A stretch of 64,000 bases of DNA from Leptodontidium sp. MPI-SDFR-AT-0119 (lineage: Eukaryota > Ascomycota > Leotiomycetes > Helotiales > Leptodontidiaceae). This document shows positions 35,582-47,342 of this stretch, in pieces. The stretch covers positions 186,001-250,000 of the forward strand of contig JAHLEZ010000039.1 of NCBI GenBank assembly GCA_020726505.1, in the 5' to 3' direction. The notes beneath the pieces are model-generated. The model saw nothing but the letters and a program-made list of their open reading frames with translations, was not told where the DNA came from and searched no databases. The position numbers and the translations under genes are program-made. The first letter of the stretch is position 1. The number at the start of each line of letters is the position of its first letter.

Positions 35582-36274
35582 TTGAGAGCGCAAGTTGTCT
35601 ATAAAACCATTAATCCGCCTGACGAAAGCCATGGCGGACATGTGCACGCCTACACCTTCAGCGATGGGGATTCCTGGGTCCAAGACGAGGTCCTGGATCC
35701 CAACGCCAACGCCGTCTCCGGGTCCGTCACCGCCATTTCCAAAGAAGCGAACAGTATGCTGGTGGCTTGGATCTCGATGGATGAGGCCCTGGAGGTGGCC
35801 CGCTACGAGAACGGCAACTGGGTCAAAACCCAGGTCCTAGCTCCCGGCAACATGACCAAGAACACCAAGATCGACGCCCTGTCCTGCTCTCCCACCATGA
35901 TGAATCTCTTCTTCGTCGGGACGGACCTCTTGGTGTATCAGTCATACTGGAAGCAAGGCATGCCTAACGACAAGTGGGTCACAACCCTTCTTTCGAAATT
36001 CCCCGCCGCATTGGGCGGTATATCCGCCACCTCTATGAACCGCGATCATATGGAGGTGTTCTGGACGTCGCCAGCTGGTGCACTGTACCACGCCTACTGG
36101 ACATTGGCGCAAGGCCATTGGATCAGCGAGACTGTACCCGGGTCAGTTGGCTTGAATCGCTGCCAAGGGGGCTCACACATCACGACGGTGGCGAGGAAAG
36201 GCAAGTCCTCTATAGAAGGTTGGTGTAGATCTGTAGAAGGGAAGCTTGCCCATTTTTACTACTACGCCAACTGA
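35582..36274 (+). pseudogene. Lectin-like beta-propeller fragment lacking an ATG start
   Basis: A GC-rich frame of about 230 codons opens directly after a TGA and has no ATG until residue 59, so the 5' end is missing or lies in an unrecognised upstream exon. The content is clearly protein-like: repeated blade-type motifs such as EVARYENGNWVKTQV, LLVYQSYW, DKWVTTLL, ALYHAYWTLAQGHWI and a final KLAHFYYYAN, spaced about 45-50 residues. Such Trp/Tyr-rich blades resemble fungal fucose-binding or tachylectin-like secreted lectins. The upstream tandem repeats end where the frame begins, which suggests truncation by rearrangement. High GC and intact codons argue for recent loss or for a real first exon elsewhere. 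An internal start at 35756 would give a protein of about 172 residues. Confidence 0.5.
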
Positions 36275-36776
36275 CGGAAAGACGATGGATCATGAGTAAT
36301 AGACAACGGTTGATAGAAATAGAATATTTTTAGATTAGTATAGAAAAGATGTACTTTGTAGACTAGATTGGCATCACCGCTAGAAAGTTTCGTTCTTATT
36401 TATTGAGTTAATATTGTCTTGATGCCCTATAAAGCAACAAGAACATTTTGTTTCGAGAGTGTATGGTAGCAAATCACTTGAATTGTCAAGAGATACCCAG
36501 ATAGTAAATCATGTCAAATCTACTTCAGTTATCTACCCGTAAAGGGCATTTGTTTGCATGGCATCGAATTGAAGTAATTTATGTACAAGAACACCTCAAA
36601 TCCTTCCCAGTACATAATGTCGACATGAGACTTGACGCAAATAATTTCATCCTACAGTTGATGGAACACGCATCAAGATGTAAACACCGTAGAAAGGCCG
36701 GTAGACCAATCTACGTTACTCAAATACATGGCTTCAATCGAATGTCAGCTAGAGTTGTCCCTGCAGGAAGGAAAAG
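36275..36776. other. Convergent intergenic spacer
   Basis: AT-rich spacer between the lectin-like fragment (+) and the metallopeptidase-like gene (-). A 95-codon open frame at 36511-36798 overlaps the neighbour's 3' end and is not convincing. Confidence 0.5.
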
Positions 36777-37655
36777 TCATATCTTACCGGCTGCATAGTA
36801 GGTATAGCTATCTGGTAAATAGTAAGCAAACATTTGTTGAATTTGAGACAAAGGAATATTAGATATCTTACCAGCATTATTCACTGCTGCACCAGGATTG
36901 AGTTGCGCCAAATTGATGATACAATTCCATCCATACGCCACCACGCCGGGAGTGCATTGGGAGTCGACTGTTCACCGATTTTCAGTTAGCCGCCGCAAAA
37001 TAGGCCCGAATCCGGAGGGGTTAGGTAGACTTGCCCAAGATGTTCAGCGAGTTATCCGAATTATCAGGCAATATCTGCCTGGCATGTGTGAACTCGTGGA
37101 GAAGGAGCATCGAAACGAAGACATTGGATGCCAACTTGATTAGACCTGCTGGCGGTGGGCCCATACCGCCAGCAAGGAGGTTTGTGAGTGTGCTCCCTTG
37201 GGTGAAGGACGCGATCCAACCTGGTACGAGAGACTGGCAGAGGGTTACCACACTCTCGGTCGCAATGTCTATGGTAAAACCGCCTCTCTGGGGATTGTCC
37301 CGACAGATACCGTTTAAATTGGTGAAATTGATCCAGCCACGAGTACTTCCGGGACGACCATCATAGTAAAAAATACCGTTGTCTGTAAAGCATTAGATGA
37401 GGACTTTAATGAAACGAGCCGTGTTGACAAGATATGGTCATTTTATAACCGGAAACACGGTGAAGGATGAACTAAGCCATCGCTTTTGCACTTACCAGTA
37501 TTTACGTCCCCAGCAACATCCGTTGTGTCAAGCCACGAGTCGTCACAATAGATCTCAACGGGCAAAGCAGCAAGATTCGTGATTGATTGAAGTAGCGTTG
37601 TACTCTTTGCTGCATCGACTTTGTCAACAGGAGCCTTCTCACACGAAGTTTGCAT
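36777..37655 (-). CDS. Metallopeptidase-like protein (HExxH), possibly 5'-truncated
   Basis: Exons on the minus strand: 37655-37496, 37382-37035, 36967-36777; spliced length gives 232 residues. Intron 1 (113 bp) is GT-AG. Intron 2 (36968-37034) requires a GC-AG donor, G|GCAAGT, to restore a frame that reads VDSQCTPGVVAYGWNC. The centre holds LLLHEFTHARQIL, a zinc-binding HExxH motif at about residues 145-155, with conserved-looking Cys before and after (CDDSW, NGICRDN, CTPG, GWNC). The C-terminus ends YYAAGKI. This layout resembles fungal secreted deuterolysin/lysine-specific (M35-like) peptidases, but no signal peptide precedes the first Met. A dispersed repeat begins about 100 bp upstream, so a first exon may have been lost. 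An 81-bp stretch at 36791-36871 has intron-like ends but is in frame and looks coding, so I kept it. Confidence 0.62.
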
Positions 37656-40087
37656 GCCTACTGAGAATGGTATTGACTATTTAAATTCCCCTTATTTAAA
37701 TGGGAAACATGGGTACTAGTAATAAGCGAGCCCTTTTGGCCTGCCTCCTGAGGCATTCAGGCAACCGGACATCCTAAAAAATCGGACATCGTAAAAAAAA
37801 ACCGAACTACCAGAGGTGGGGAGTGGGAACCGACGATTAGAACAAAAGAAGATGGGGAGTCATGCTGACATCAGATATCGAATTTTAAGATGAAGATGAC
37901 TGGTCAACCCCGAATTTGGGGATCTAACCTTGACAGCCCATCAACAGACAACGTGGGTAAGATGGACTCCATATCGTCCCGTCTGACTAAACTAGACAAA
38001 TAGAAGAAACTGCAAAATGCAGCTCTCGGCTCGGGTAAACACCAGCGTGACCACACCAGACGGCAAGACTCGCAACAAGATTTAACTCTCCAAACCAAAA
38101 CCAAAAGATCTAACGGCTCAAAATTTAAGCCTCTAGCCAAAAATGAACGAAGGATGAATGATCATCGAATTATCCTCCCGACTGCAGGAAATGAGGTCGA
38201 TCATCACTGCTGGACTCATGGCCAATCGCTAAGTCCAATCTTGGGTAATGAGCATGAATGTCAACGAGGCGAAGCACGCGTAAGCGCTGGTAGGACATGA
38301 CATATACGAACACATGGAGGGATGAAGATTTCAATTCAATTTTCATGTGCAGAAACAATCCCCTCGTTCCTCGCTCTCATGCCGCTGCTTATCAAATCCA
38401 TACAGGATTGAATAGTACAGTACAGACCAATGCATCCAAATAAGAATCCCACTACCCGATCTCCATTCCCGATACACAACATCCATCGGGTATTTAAAGT
38501 TCCTCATTCCGCCCGTTTTGGTACAACACTACACCACACCACGCAACACCATCCCGACGGACCAGCCACTGCCAGATCAGGCTTCCCCTGAATACACACA
38601 AAACCAAAAGGTCCCATTCAGCCTTACCGGAGGAGGCGCACCGACCGAATACAGTCTAGTCTAGTGTTTGCATTGCATGCAGAAAGTGAAATTAAAGGTT
38701 GATCCCTTCCCTGTTGCAGATTCGGCAAGAGGGGTACGAGTGGTGATTGGTTGAGTGGATGGTTGGATGAGTGTGGGTGGATGAATACGATGCGACGTGA
38801 ACTGGTGGTGGTATGTTTCTTTGCATCTGATCGGAAGAGAGAGTGATGTGTTGTTCTTTTGACTGCATAGAAACAAACCAATAGGCGTAGGTAGACATGT
38901 GAATGAATGGATGGATGAATGACGCTCCGCTGGCCCTCCGGGGGCCACTGCCGTGGAGGCCGAGCAGAGCGGAGTAGGAAAAATACATACTCTGGTATTA
39001 CCCAGCCCAGGCCCAACAAATCCATCTTCCTAATAGAGCAAAGCCAAAAACTAAGTACGCTACAAGCCTACCTACCTAAGCTCCTACAGTATGTGGAAGT
39101 TCGCGTCATAAAGTACAGCAAAAGTAAAGTTGTCGGTTATTCTAGGCCTTATTCTAAATAACAGAGTTCGGAATTGCGATCGTCCCAAGATCAGCCACAA
39201 CAACACCCATAGCCTGAGCCATTCCAGAAACGCGAAAGCTTCCTTCGCTTCATCATGGATGATGGATGGTGGCTCAATTGTGGCCACTGTTTCATCACAT
39301 CGAAATGAGCGCCATTTCCCCCGGGCTGCTGTCAAAAAAGAAGGCTTGCAGCGTGGGCGCATGCAGGAACCAGCACTTGGGGCGCACTTGCAGGCCTGAT
39401 TCGCCTTGGCCGTGGATGGGGGAGATTGCATTTTGATGCCCCCATGCAGAGAAGTCGTGAGCAAGCCAGGGCTTTCCTTCAACTCCTCCGAGATTGGCCT
39501 GGCTAGTGACAGCTGGCGCTCCGTGCCGTCGCCATTTGACCACTCTGAGCTGCTCTGTGCTGTCCCAAAGAAGAAATCCCCGGGAACACGTCGTGTGAAT
39601 CTCGTCCAATGCCATCCGGGCGCTGTATTTTTGGGTGTGCGTGGGTGGGTATCGGTTCCTCGTTTAGATGCCCAGGTTTGCTTTCTTTGGGACATTTGCT
39701 GTCCCTACAATTGACAATGAATAGTGGTATAGAATATGAGTACACTTGATTAAGGTAGAGGATTCTTCTGGTATTTACCATTATTATGTTCCAACAGCAT
39801 CGAAAGATTGATGGGATTCTTCAATCCTCACCTCACCTCACCTTAATTCCAAGCCCCCCAAAATATGTGGCCGTTTAAACTGGGGTAAGCAGCCACGGGA
39901 AGAATGAAAAAGGGACTTGGCAGGCTCTAGGCCGTCCCAAAATGGGAAGGTGCGCTAGCCCAACCCCCTAATGGTGCCTGTGCCTGCGCCTGTGCCTGGT
40001 TCCTGCCCCAAACTAAAGAGCCACAGCCACTAAAGAGAGCTCTCACCCACCCACCCACCCTTACTGCACCTGCACCCACCCAACCTT
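37656..40087. other. Intergenic stretch of about 2.4 kb
   Basis: Begins with a copy of the dispersed repeat (37752-37842, minus). The rest holds overlapping open frames on both strands (longest at 39084-39695, minus) without domains or exon logic. Short iterations such as GTGCCTGTGCCTGCGCCTG near 39,970 occur ahead of the aspartic protease. Confidence 0.5.
37752..37842 (-). repeat. Second copy of a dispersed repeat
   Basis: Read on the minus strand, AATCGTCGGTTCCCACTCCC and the following CACC..GGTAGT.CGGTTTTT match 22771-22817. An extra segment of about 35 bp with two GATGTCCG-type motifs is present here, then the match resumes at AATGCCTCAGGAG. Confidence 0.6.
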
Positions 40088-40439
40088 GTTGAGCCTTCTC
40101 CCCTCAGGTCTCGCTCCTCCTCCTCTCTTCTTCACGATCACGCTCTTTTCAGCCTCGACAACGACGACCTCCCTCCTCTCCTCCCTTCGCACCTCGCCGT
40201 CGCCGCCACCTACCGCACCGTCTGTATATCTCCCAACAGATGTCAGCCGTGGTCCTTGTCCATGTCGATTTGATCTGATCCGATCTTTTCTCTCGCTCTT
40301 TCAGTCTCTACTGTCCCTTGACTTCACGTCGCCCACACTCGTTTTTGATCCAATAACAACAACTCTCACTATACTTCACCACGCTCATTCTCTGTTTCCA
40401 TCACATTCGTTCGTTTGATAGGATCCAGCTCTGCCCATC
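40088..40439 (+). promoter_or_regulatory. Pyrimidine-rich leader of the aspartic protease gene
   Basis: About 350 bases strongly biased to C and T (CTCCTCCTCTC-type runs) lie directly before the ATG. Such tracts are usual in the core promoter and 5' UTR of strongly expressed fungal genes. No TATA element was identified. Confidence 0.35.
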
Positions 40440-42765
40440 ATGATTTCTACTCTTTTGACCGTCGCCATTTCTCTGGCCTCCCTTTCCTATGGATCCGCGA
40501 TCCCTGCCAGACGTGACTCTGGCATCTTGAGACTTCCTATCACCGCCGCGAAAGGCGCGATGAAGAGACAGGTCGTCAGCCCTCTTGAGAACATCCAGAC
40601 CGGCACCCGGTATATGGTTGAGTGTATGTTGATTATCGACCCCTTAATCTCGTGACTGCAAACTGATATCCCAGTCTCCGTTGGAACGCCTCCTCAAAAC
40701 CTTGCCCTCTCACTTGATACTGGATCATCTGAGACTTGGGTCAACCCTCAATGCTCTGCTGCTGGCCCCCAGGCAAATATCGACCTGTGCAACAGCTTCC
40801 CAACCTACAGCCCAAATGCCTCGTCAACTGCTCTTGATTTACAACAGGGCACCACTCTCACCTATGGAAAGGGAACGGCCAACGTCGAATACTTCTCCGA
40901 CAGTTTCAACCTTGGAGGTATGGACTCCTCTCGCTGTATCCTGGACCATGCTAATCGTGATAGGTGCAACTGTCACTGGTCAGCAATTTGGTGTTGCCAC
41001 TTCGAGCAGTGATCTCCCAGTTGGTTTGATGGGTGTTGGTCCTGGTATTGAATTGACAGGTTATCCTATCATCATCGATACCTTGGCCACTCAAGGTGTC
41101 ACCAAGAGCCGTGCTTTCTCTCTTGATTTGAGAAGCTGGGAGTCTCCAGATGGTGAGTCTATTTCCTGTGGAGTCATAGCTCGTCACAATTCCATTTGCG
41201 TGCACTTGCTAACAAGCCAGGTGCTATCATCTTCGGTGGTATTGATACCGCCAAGTACTCTGGTTCTTTGGAGAAATGCCCAATCATCCCTGCTGCTCAA
41301 GCTCCAGATTCGTACCCTCGGTAAGTCGTCCGCCATCCTCAACCAACCCAATCTAATGCAATACAGTTACTGGATTCACATGAAGTCGGTTGGTATCACC
41401 AAGCCAGGCGAGGTTACTTCCAAGCTTTATGCACCATCTTCCAGTGATCCTCTAGGCCAACCAGTATTCCTCGACAGCGGTGGAACTATCAGCCGTCTCC
41501 CAACCGCCCTTGTCAACTCCATCATTGCCGACTTCCCAGGTGCAACTGAGGATGGTGATTCCGGACTTTACCTCGTTGACTGCTCTGTTGGAGATCAAGC
41601 TGGTACCGTCGATTTCGGATTTGGAAACACCGTCATCAATGTCCCTTACAGCGAATTCATCTGGCACATCGAGGGATTCTGTTATCTTGGTATTGCCGTC
41701 GATGATGTGACCCCAGTTCTTGGTGACTCTTTCCTCAGAGCCGCTTTCGTTGTCTACGATCAAGACAACCAGAACCTGCATCTCGCCAACGCCAAGAACT
41801 GCGGAACTAACTTGGTTGCCATTGGAACCGGTCCAGATGCCGTCCCTTCGGTTGTTGGAGCCTGTGGCTCTTCCTCAACTTCTTCGTCCTCCTCATCTTC
41901 CGCCACCAGCTCCAGCACCATCTCATCAAGTGCTTCCATCACATCATCTGTGTCGGCATTCCCCACCATCTCGTCCAACTCTACTGGTCTCTATCCAATG
42001 TCGAACCACAGCTCCACTGTTGGACCAACCGCTTACCCAACAGCATACACCACCTCAACTGTGTATTCGACTTCCAAGTACACCGTCACATCTTGCCCAG
42101 CATCAGTCACCAACTGCCCAACTGGAAAGGTTACCCAGACTGTCATCCAATACACGACCGTGTGCCCAGTTACCCACGCACCCACAATCACCTCCAAGCC
42201 ATCATACGATTTGCACACCACGGAGAAGACCAAGACTGTCTACGCCACGAAGACTTACACTATCTCCAAGTGCGGTCCAGAGGTCAAGAACTGTCCATAT
42301 GGATCAACAACGACCACAGTCACCCCTGTATCCACCTCGGTCCACTACATCAGCTACGCCGTTACGACAGTTGCTGGATATACCGTGGCTCCTTATGAGT
42401 TGGTTGCACACCCAGTACCAATTGCACCAGTTGTTCCTATCCAATACCCAGTCCCTGTCAAGCCAGTCCCAACTGGTGTCAAGCCTGGATCTTACAACCC
42501 TGTTACAACACCAGTGAAGGTTCCTACTGCGATTTACACTCCTGTTGGAAGCCCCGCACCATACCCAACTGTCGCCCCACCAGCTTCATACGCCCCAACT
42601 CCCGCCGCTGCTAGCGATTTCTACACCTTCTCGGCTGTCCCCAGTGGTGCTCTCCTACCAACCGGCTCCGGTATTCCATTCACAGGTGCAGCAAGCAGCT
42701 CGATGAAGGTCGGAAATGTATGGGCCATTGCAACAATTGTATTGGGACTTTTGGTCATGGTTTGA
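40440..42765 (+). CDS. Yapsin-like GPI-anchored aspartic protease
   Basis: Secreted pepsin-family (A1) protease of 704 residues, expected at the plasma membrane or cell wall. Exons: 40440-40623, 40675-40917, 40964-41152, 41221-41320, 41367-42765. A signal peptide covers residues 1-20, then a dibasic KR site (MKRQVV) probably ends the propeptide. The catalytic motifs are DTGSSETW (exon 2) and DSGGTIS (exon 5); the FGGID and VFLDSGG contexts and LGDSFLRAAFVVYD near the C-lobe end are standard. A Ser-rich linker follows, then a long Thr/Pro/Val region with repeated TYAVTTVAGYTV-like and Cys-pair blocks (SCPASVTNCP and KCGPEVKNCP), then an omega-like small-residue site and a hydrophobic tail (IATIVLGLLVMV). 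Likely roles are wall-protein processing. Introns 1-4 are 51, 46, 68 and 46 bp. Confidence 0.93.
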
Positions 42766-44408
42766 TTTATGAGCGTTTCATTCGCATAGGGGGGTAATGT
42801 AGGATTCGGCTGGCTGGCTTTTTCTTTTTCGCTTCATTTCATTTCTGCATCATACATCCTCTCCATGTCTTAAGATGTGACATATGAGGCGATGGGGCAA
42901 TGAATATATAATATAATCAAAACTCGAATGGCCTATATATCTCGTGTAATTGTGCATGTCGAGATTATGTAGCGAGTATTGAGTGGAATTACTTGTGGCA
43001 GAGGCTCTCTCGATGCGGTCCTAGAGCTTGATGGGATCTGGTTATCTGTGGTAACTCCAGCCAGGTTGGGTTGATGACAACGTGGAAGCAGCAATAAAAA
43101 AAAGGCACCGACTAGTTTACAAAGATAAATATCTGCAGGGCATCGATTCCCTTTTCTAAAATCGTGAGTTGCGTTTGATTCTTATCCTCACCGTCATTAT
43201 CATCATCATCCTCATCCTCGTTTGGTTTTCGTTTCGATCCTAGTAGGTATAAATGTCATTTTCATTATTCCCAGGGTTCTCGAGTGGGGTGGGGAGTTCT
43301 CAGATCTCGGTTTCTCGCTACCAAAACATTATAATATAGACAGGAGGGGAGTTACACAAGCATGAACACGAATCTCCCAAGTCCCGTGCAAGCTGTACGA
43401 CTCGACCAATGATAACCTGCTGTGCTATCTCTGGGGTCTGGGGTCGGTACCGAAATAATGAATTATATGGAATGGTAAAGTCGGGTCATTCCCTGGTTGT
43501 CGTAAATCTCTGGATTTGGCTGTGTGTGATCGGCGGGGTGGAAGCAGGTGAGAGTGTTCTCACGATAAGAGAAGAAAGCGTTCCAAAAAAAAAAAAATTT
43601 GAGGGAAGGATAATGTCAATATGACTGATCTTCTCTACGCAGAAGGCTGCCACGACTCGGGAATTTTGCCAATGGCGATAGAAACTAACGTCCGATACAT
43701 CACAGCTAGCTGTAGGGCTGAGCCTCGAACCCCATATGACTGGTTGGATTGGACAGAATGCGAGCCCTGACACGTCCCCATGGTTGGTTCTCCTGTCAGG
43801 CTCGGACAAAACCCACGCCGAACAACCAAATGTCCCCAAAGAAGGTCCCAGGAAGTCGAGCTCAGCCATACAGCAGATAAGGAGGCTGTACAGGGGAGGA
43901 ATGATCTATCTGGCTGCCTGGTGGGATTCAGGAAAGCCACCACTACTATGCGAGATGAGGCGTCGTGCTATTGTTGAAGGAAACGGTTTTGCATAAAGAA
44001 GATGCAAGCCTGTCCTTTACCTCGTCTCTTTGGCCTTCTTCTTCTTCTCGACTGCAAAAAAATATATATAATTCCCGTACCGTTTGCGGCGTAGATACAT
44101 ACGAGTTATTTTCGGAATTTCGGAGTTTTGAGATACTCTCCTTCTCTCGACATCATTCCTCCTGTCCCTCGACACCTCTCTCTCTCTCTTATCTCGCTCA
44201 TATTTAAACGACAAAAGCAATTTTGAGAAATCGCAAATTCGTTTGGAGTTCTTGTTGGGTATTTTACGATTACCCCGAGAATCGAGAAAAGGGTTTGTTC
44301 TGAACAATTTGAGATTCTCACCCCTTGATATCGAGACTTGGATCATAGATTCTAAAACAACAAAACCGCCAACAAAATCGGATCAATTAGTCTCCTCCGA
44401 CCTTCACA
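42766..44408. other. Intergenic spacer of about 1.6 kb
   Basis: 3' flank of the protease and promoter of the RTA1-like gene. Open frames near 43486-43943 on the minus strand do not look coding. Nothing else seen. Confidence 0.5.
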
Positions 44409-45863
44409 ATGACGAAATGTCTTCGTATGTCTTCCATTCGTTCCAATCTATCCCTGCTCTTCTCTTCTTATTCCTTTCATCTTGTCTTCTCTGTACTGAC
44501 AAATTGATTCAAAACAGCCGTCACGGATCCCGACAACATGTGGACGTACTGTCCCTCTCTCCCGCTTGCCGCAGTCTTCGCCGCCCTCTTCTTCGTCACG
44601 ACTGCGGTCCATATCTTCCAAGCGCATAAGTTCAAGAAGAGCTTTTGCTGGGTGTTGATCATGGGTGCGATTTGGTGTGTTATCTCATAACTCCCTCCTC
44701 AAGAACTCATGTGCTTTCAGAGAACACATCATGTCCCGACCTTTCATCTCCATTAACTCCCAATTCCCAAACCGCAGACTTGCCCCGAATACAAACATAA
44801 ACTAATCCCATATCTCACACCAGGGAAACAGCAGCCTTCGTAATCCGCTGCATCAGCATCGAGAACCCCACGATCGAAGGAGCTTACGACCCGCAATTCA
44901 TCCTCATCCTACTCGCGCCCCTGTGGATCAACGCTTTCGCGTACATGGTACTGGGACGAATGGTGTTCTTCTTCCTGGAGAATAAGAGGTTGTATGGCGT
45001 TAAGGCCGAGAGGATGGCATTGGTGTTTGTTTTGCTGGATTTGGCGTGCGTTGGGGTTCCTTTTCTTCATCTCTTCATCTCTCCCTCTCGTTCTCTCCCT
45101 CGTCCGTCACATTCCCTTTATCTCAAACATCCACGGAACATATTCAACTTCCACAGTATCTATCTAGCTGCGTAGACGGATGCTGACACAAAACAGATCC
45201 TTCGCCATCCAATTCGCAGGCGGCCTCCTCACCATCTCGAAGAATTTCCAGACTCTCCAGACCGGTTTGCGCATCTATACTGCTGGCGTCGCACTCCAGG
45301 AATTCTTCATCCTCTGCTTCCTCTTCTTGGTCTGGACTTTCCAGAGGCGCTTGAGTAGGGAATGTGAACCCGACAGGGCGGGAAAGGCGAGAGGATTGCT
45401 GTGGGTTGTGTATGTGGTGCTGGGGTTGATTACGGTATGTTGGCATCTACCACCGATTTTAGTTCACTTTGCTTTCACCACTTTCCCATTCCTTCCCCAG
45501 TAACCTAGCGCCTTCGCTGTACCCCACTTCGCCGGTTCACAGAACATCTACTCACGAAAAAAAAACCAGTTCCGTATCCTCTTCCGCATCATCGAGTTCT
45601 CAGCCGGAGCCGGCACGGCTCTCACGCACGAATTCCGCAGCCACGAGTGGTACGCGTACGTCTTTGACTCGGCGCCCATGTTCGTCGCTCTCGTGGTCCT
45701 GAATATCTGGCATCCTGGCCGTGTGCTTGTTGGGAAGGAGAGCGAGTTCAAGAGTAGGAAGGAGAGGAGGAGGGAGAGGAAGATGGCTAAGGAGAGGGAG
45801 GGGCAGGGTTATGGGGTTGAGGAGGGCGTTGTTGTGGTTGAGCGGGTGAGAGGTGAGAAGTAG
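44409..45863 (+). CDS. RTA1-like seven-helix membrane protein
   Basis: Fungal lipid-translocating-exporter/RTA1 family protein of about 308 residues. Exons: 44409-44424, 44518-44674, 44824-45045, 45197-45434, 45570-45863. The first exon is only 16 bases (ATG ACG AAA TGT CTT C). Seven hydrophobic segments are visible, including LPLAAVFAALFFVTTAVHI, ILILLAPLWINAFAYMVLGR, ALVFVLLDLASFAIQFAGG and WVVYVVLGLIT. The family motif region FRIIEFSAG and the HEWYAYVFDSAPM loop precede the last helix. The C-terminus is very basic (KSRKERRRERKMAKE). The last intron acceptor could be at 45569 (used here) or at 45542, which would add nine in-frame residues. Family members are linked to resistance to sterol- and sphingoid-type compounds; specific role unknown. 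Confidence 0.88.
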
Positions 45864-45914
45864 GCGGAGGAGGAGGAGGAGGGTGTGTGGATGTGGGTGG
45901 ATGAGGTGGATGTG

Positions 45915-45943
45915 AAGAAGAAGAAGAAGAAGAAGAAGAAGAA
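45915..45943 (+). repeat. (GAA)n microsatellite
   Basis: About nine GAA units just past the RTA1-like gene's stop; it creates spurious Ser-, Phe- or Leu-rich open frames on the other strand. Confidence 0.9.
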
Positions 45944-47342
45944 GGGAGTAGTGAGGAAGCATGTCTTGTAAACAACATATGACATGCTGCTTTGAAGCAT
46001 GGAAACCCCAAACGTGCTTTATACCCCGAAACTTCGAGGCATACCATGCCGCCCGAAACAAGTCGACTAAGCAGGAGCATGGGAGTTACCTCTGTCAACA
46101 TCTCATATCTCCGACTAGAACTGTAGCTCTGATTTCTCGTCATGTCGGCTCTACACCTCTTGTTGATGTTCAATATCCAGCCGAGAACAGGCGAGCAGCA
46201 AAGCAGAAGAAAAGACAAAAACAGAAACAGGAGAATAGAAGAAGTCTTTGGTCAAATGAACTGTATTTACGTGCTCCTATATTGAGTATCCCAAATACCA
46301 ATGGCCGCCAATAGATCATCATCTTTGCTTGAAGACGTGAATTTTAGCTTGTTTGAAAAGCTCTCGTGTAAAAAATATTTACAAGAGAGGAATCTTGCAA
46401 AACCGCAGAGAACGGTCTAAATATCAAGCGATAAGGCATGATCATGTCCCTATAAAAATTAGTAAATAGAACTCACAACATAGGATGGGAAACTTTTCTC
46501 GTTCTCCGAGGATTTCCAAGAACCATTTCCAAGATAGAAGTACTCAGTACTTTACGTGCCCCTCGCTTGCATGATTACTTACTTACCCCGCCATCACCCA
46601 AGCCGGGTTCTCGGCACAGCCAAAGCTTTCTTGTTTTGAACAGCAGCAAGCCGCATACCTCACTTCAACTTTTGAACCTGTTTTGACTGCTGACTGACTG
46701 ACTCACTCGGTGACTTTTCTGCAAGCCTTTACCCCACGGCCTTTTATTTACGCTCCAACCAACCGGAAAAGCTGTTCTGCAGTTGATAAACGGCAATGTA
46801 AGAAAGTGTTGTCGCCAAGCGACGGCGCCCTTCCGAACCCCCTTTTTTCTTCGGTACCGGGGCCGCCCGTCTCTTATTCCCATAGCCGAAAGAAAACTTG
46901 CGTGCAAGATGGGATGGGATCTTCCATTTTTATGTGTCAAGGGCTTGGGGTTTGACTCATTGATTACTTGCTTTCTAATATCTTGTTGGATGTTTCTCCG
47001 TCCCACGTTTTTGGTTGCACTTAGGACTTGGGAGTATAAGACTTTGACTTGAGGGTTGATACAAATTTGGAACTTCTTTTCGCTCTTCATTTGATAGCTC
47101 TAGATAGCTTACGCGGGAATATCCATCCATCTATCCCTCTCCCGATCAACAAAAATCGTCCTGTAAGTATGCATGACGCAAACAACCTCCCTCCCACTCT
47201 TGAGAGAAAAAAAAGCTGAAACAAGCAAGCTAATGGATTTCTCCAGACTTAAAGCTACACTTGACCGCTCCCCTCTCAATTACCTTCGAGGCTTCTAAGC
47301 GGAATATTTCCACCTGCATCCCGAGAGCATGGCAAGACAATC
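45944..47342. other. Intergenic spacer
   Basis: 3' flank of the RTA1-like gene and promoter of the MFS transporter. No supported gene. Confidence 0.5.

Noticed and set aside
36511..36798. 95-codon plus-strand ORF
   Set aside because: It overlaps the peptidase gene's 3' end and has no supporting feature.
36791..36871. 81-bp intron in the metallopeptidase-like gene
   Set aside because: Although it has GT-AG ends, it is in frame, stop-free, and its translation looks coding up to YYAAGKI.
39084..39695. 203-codon open frame on the minus strand
   Set aside because: No domain, overlaps other equally open frames, and the composition looks non-coding.
45787..46218. Ser/Leu/Pro-rich minus-strand frames
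   Set aside because: They are translations of the GAA microsatellite and of the antisense of the RTA1-like gene's basic tail.
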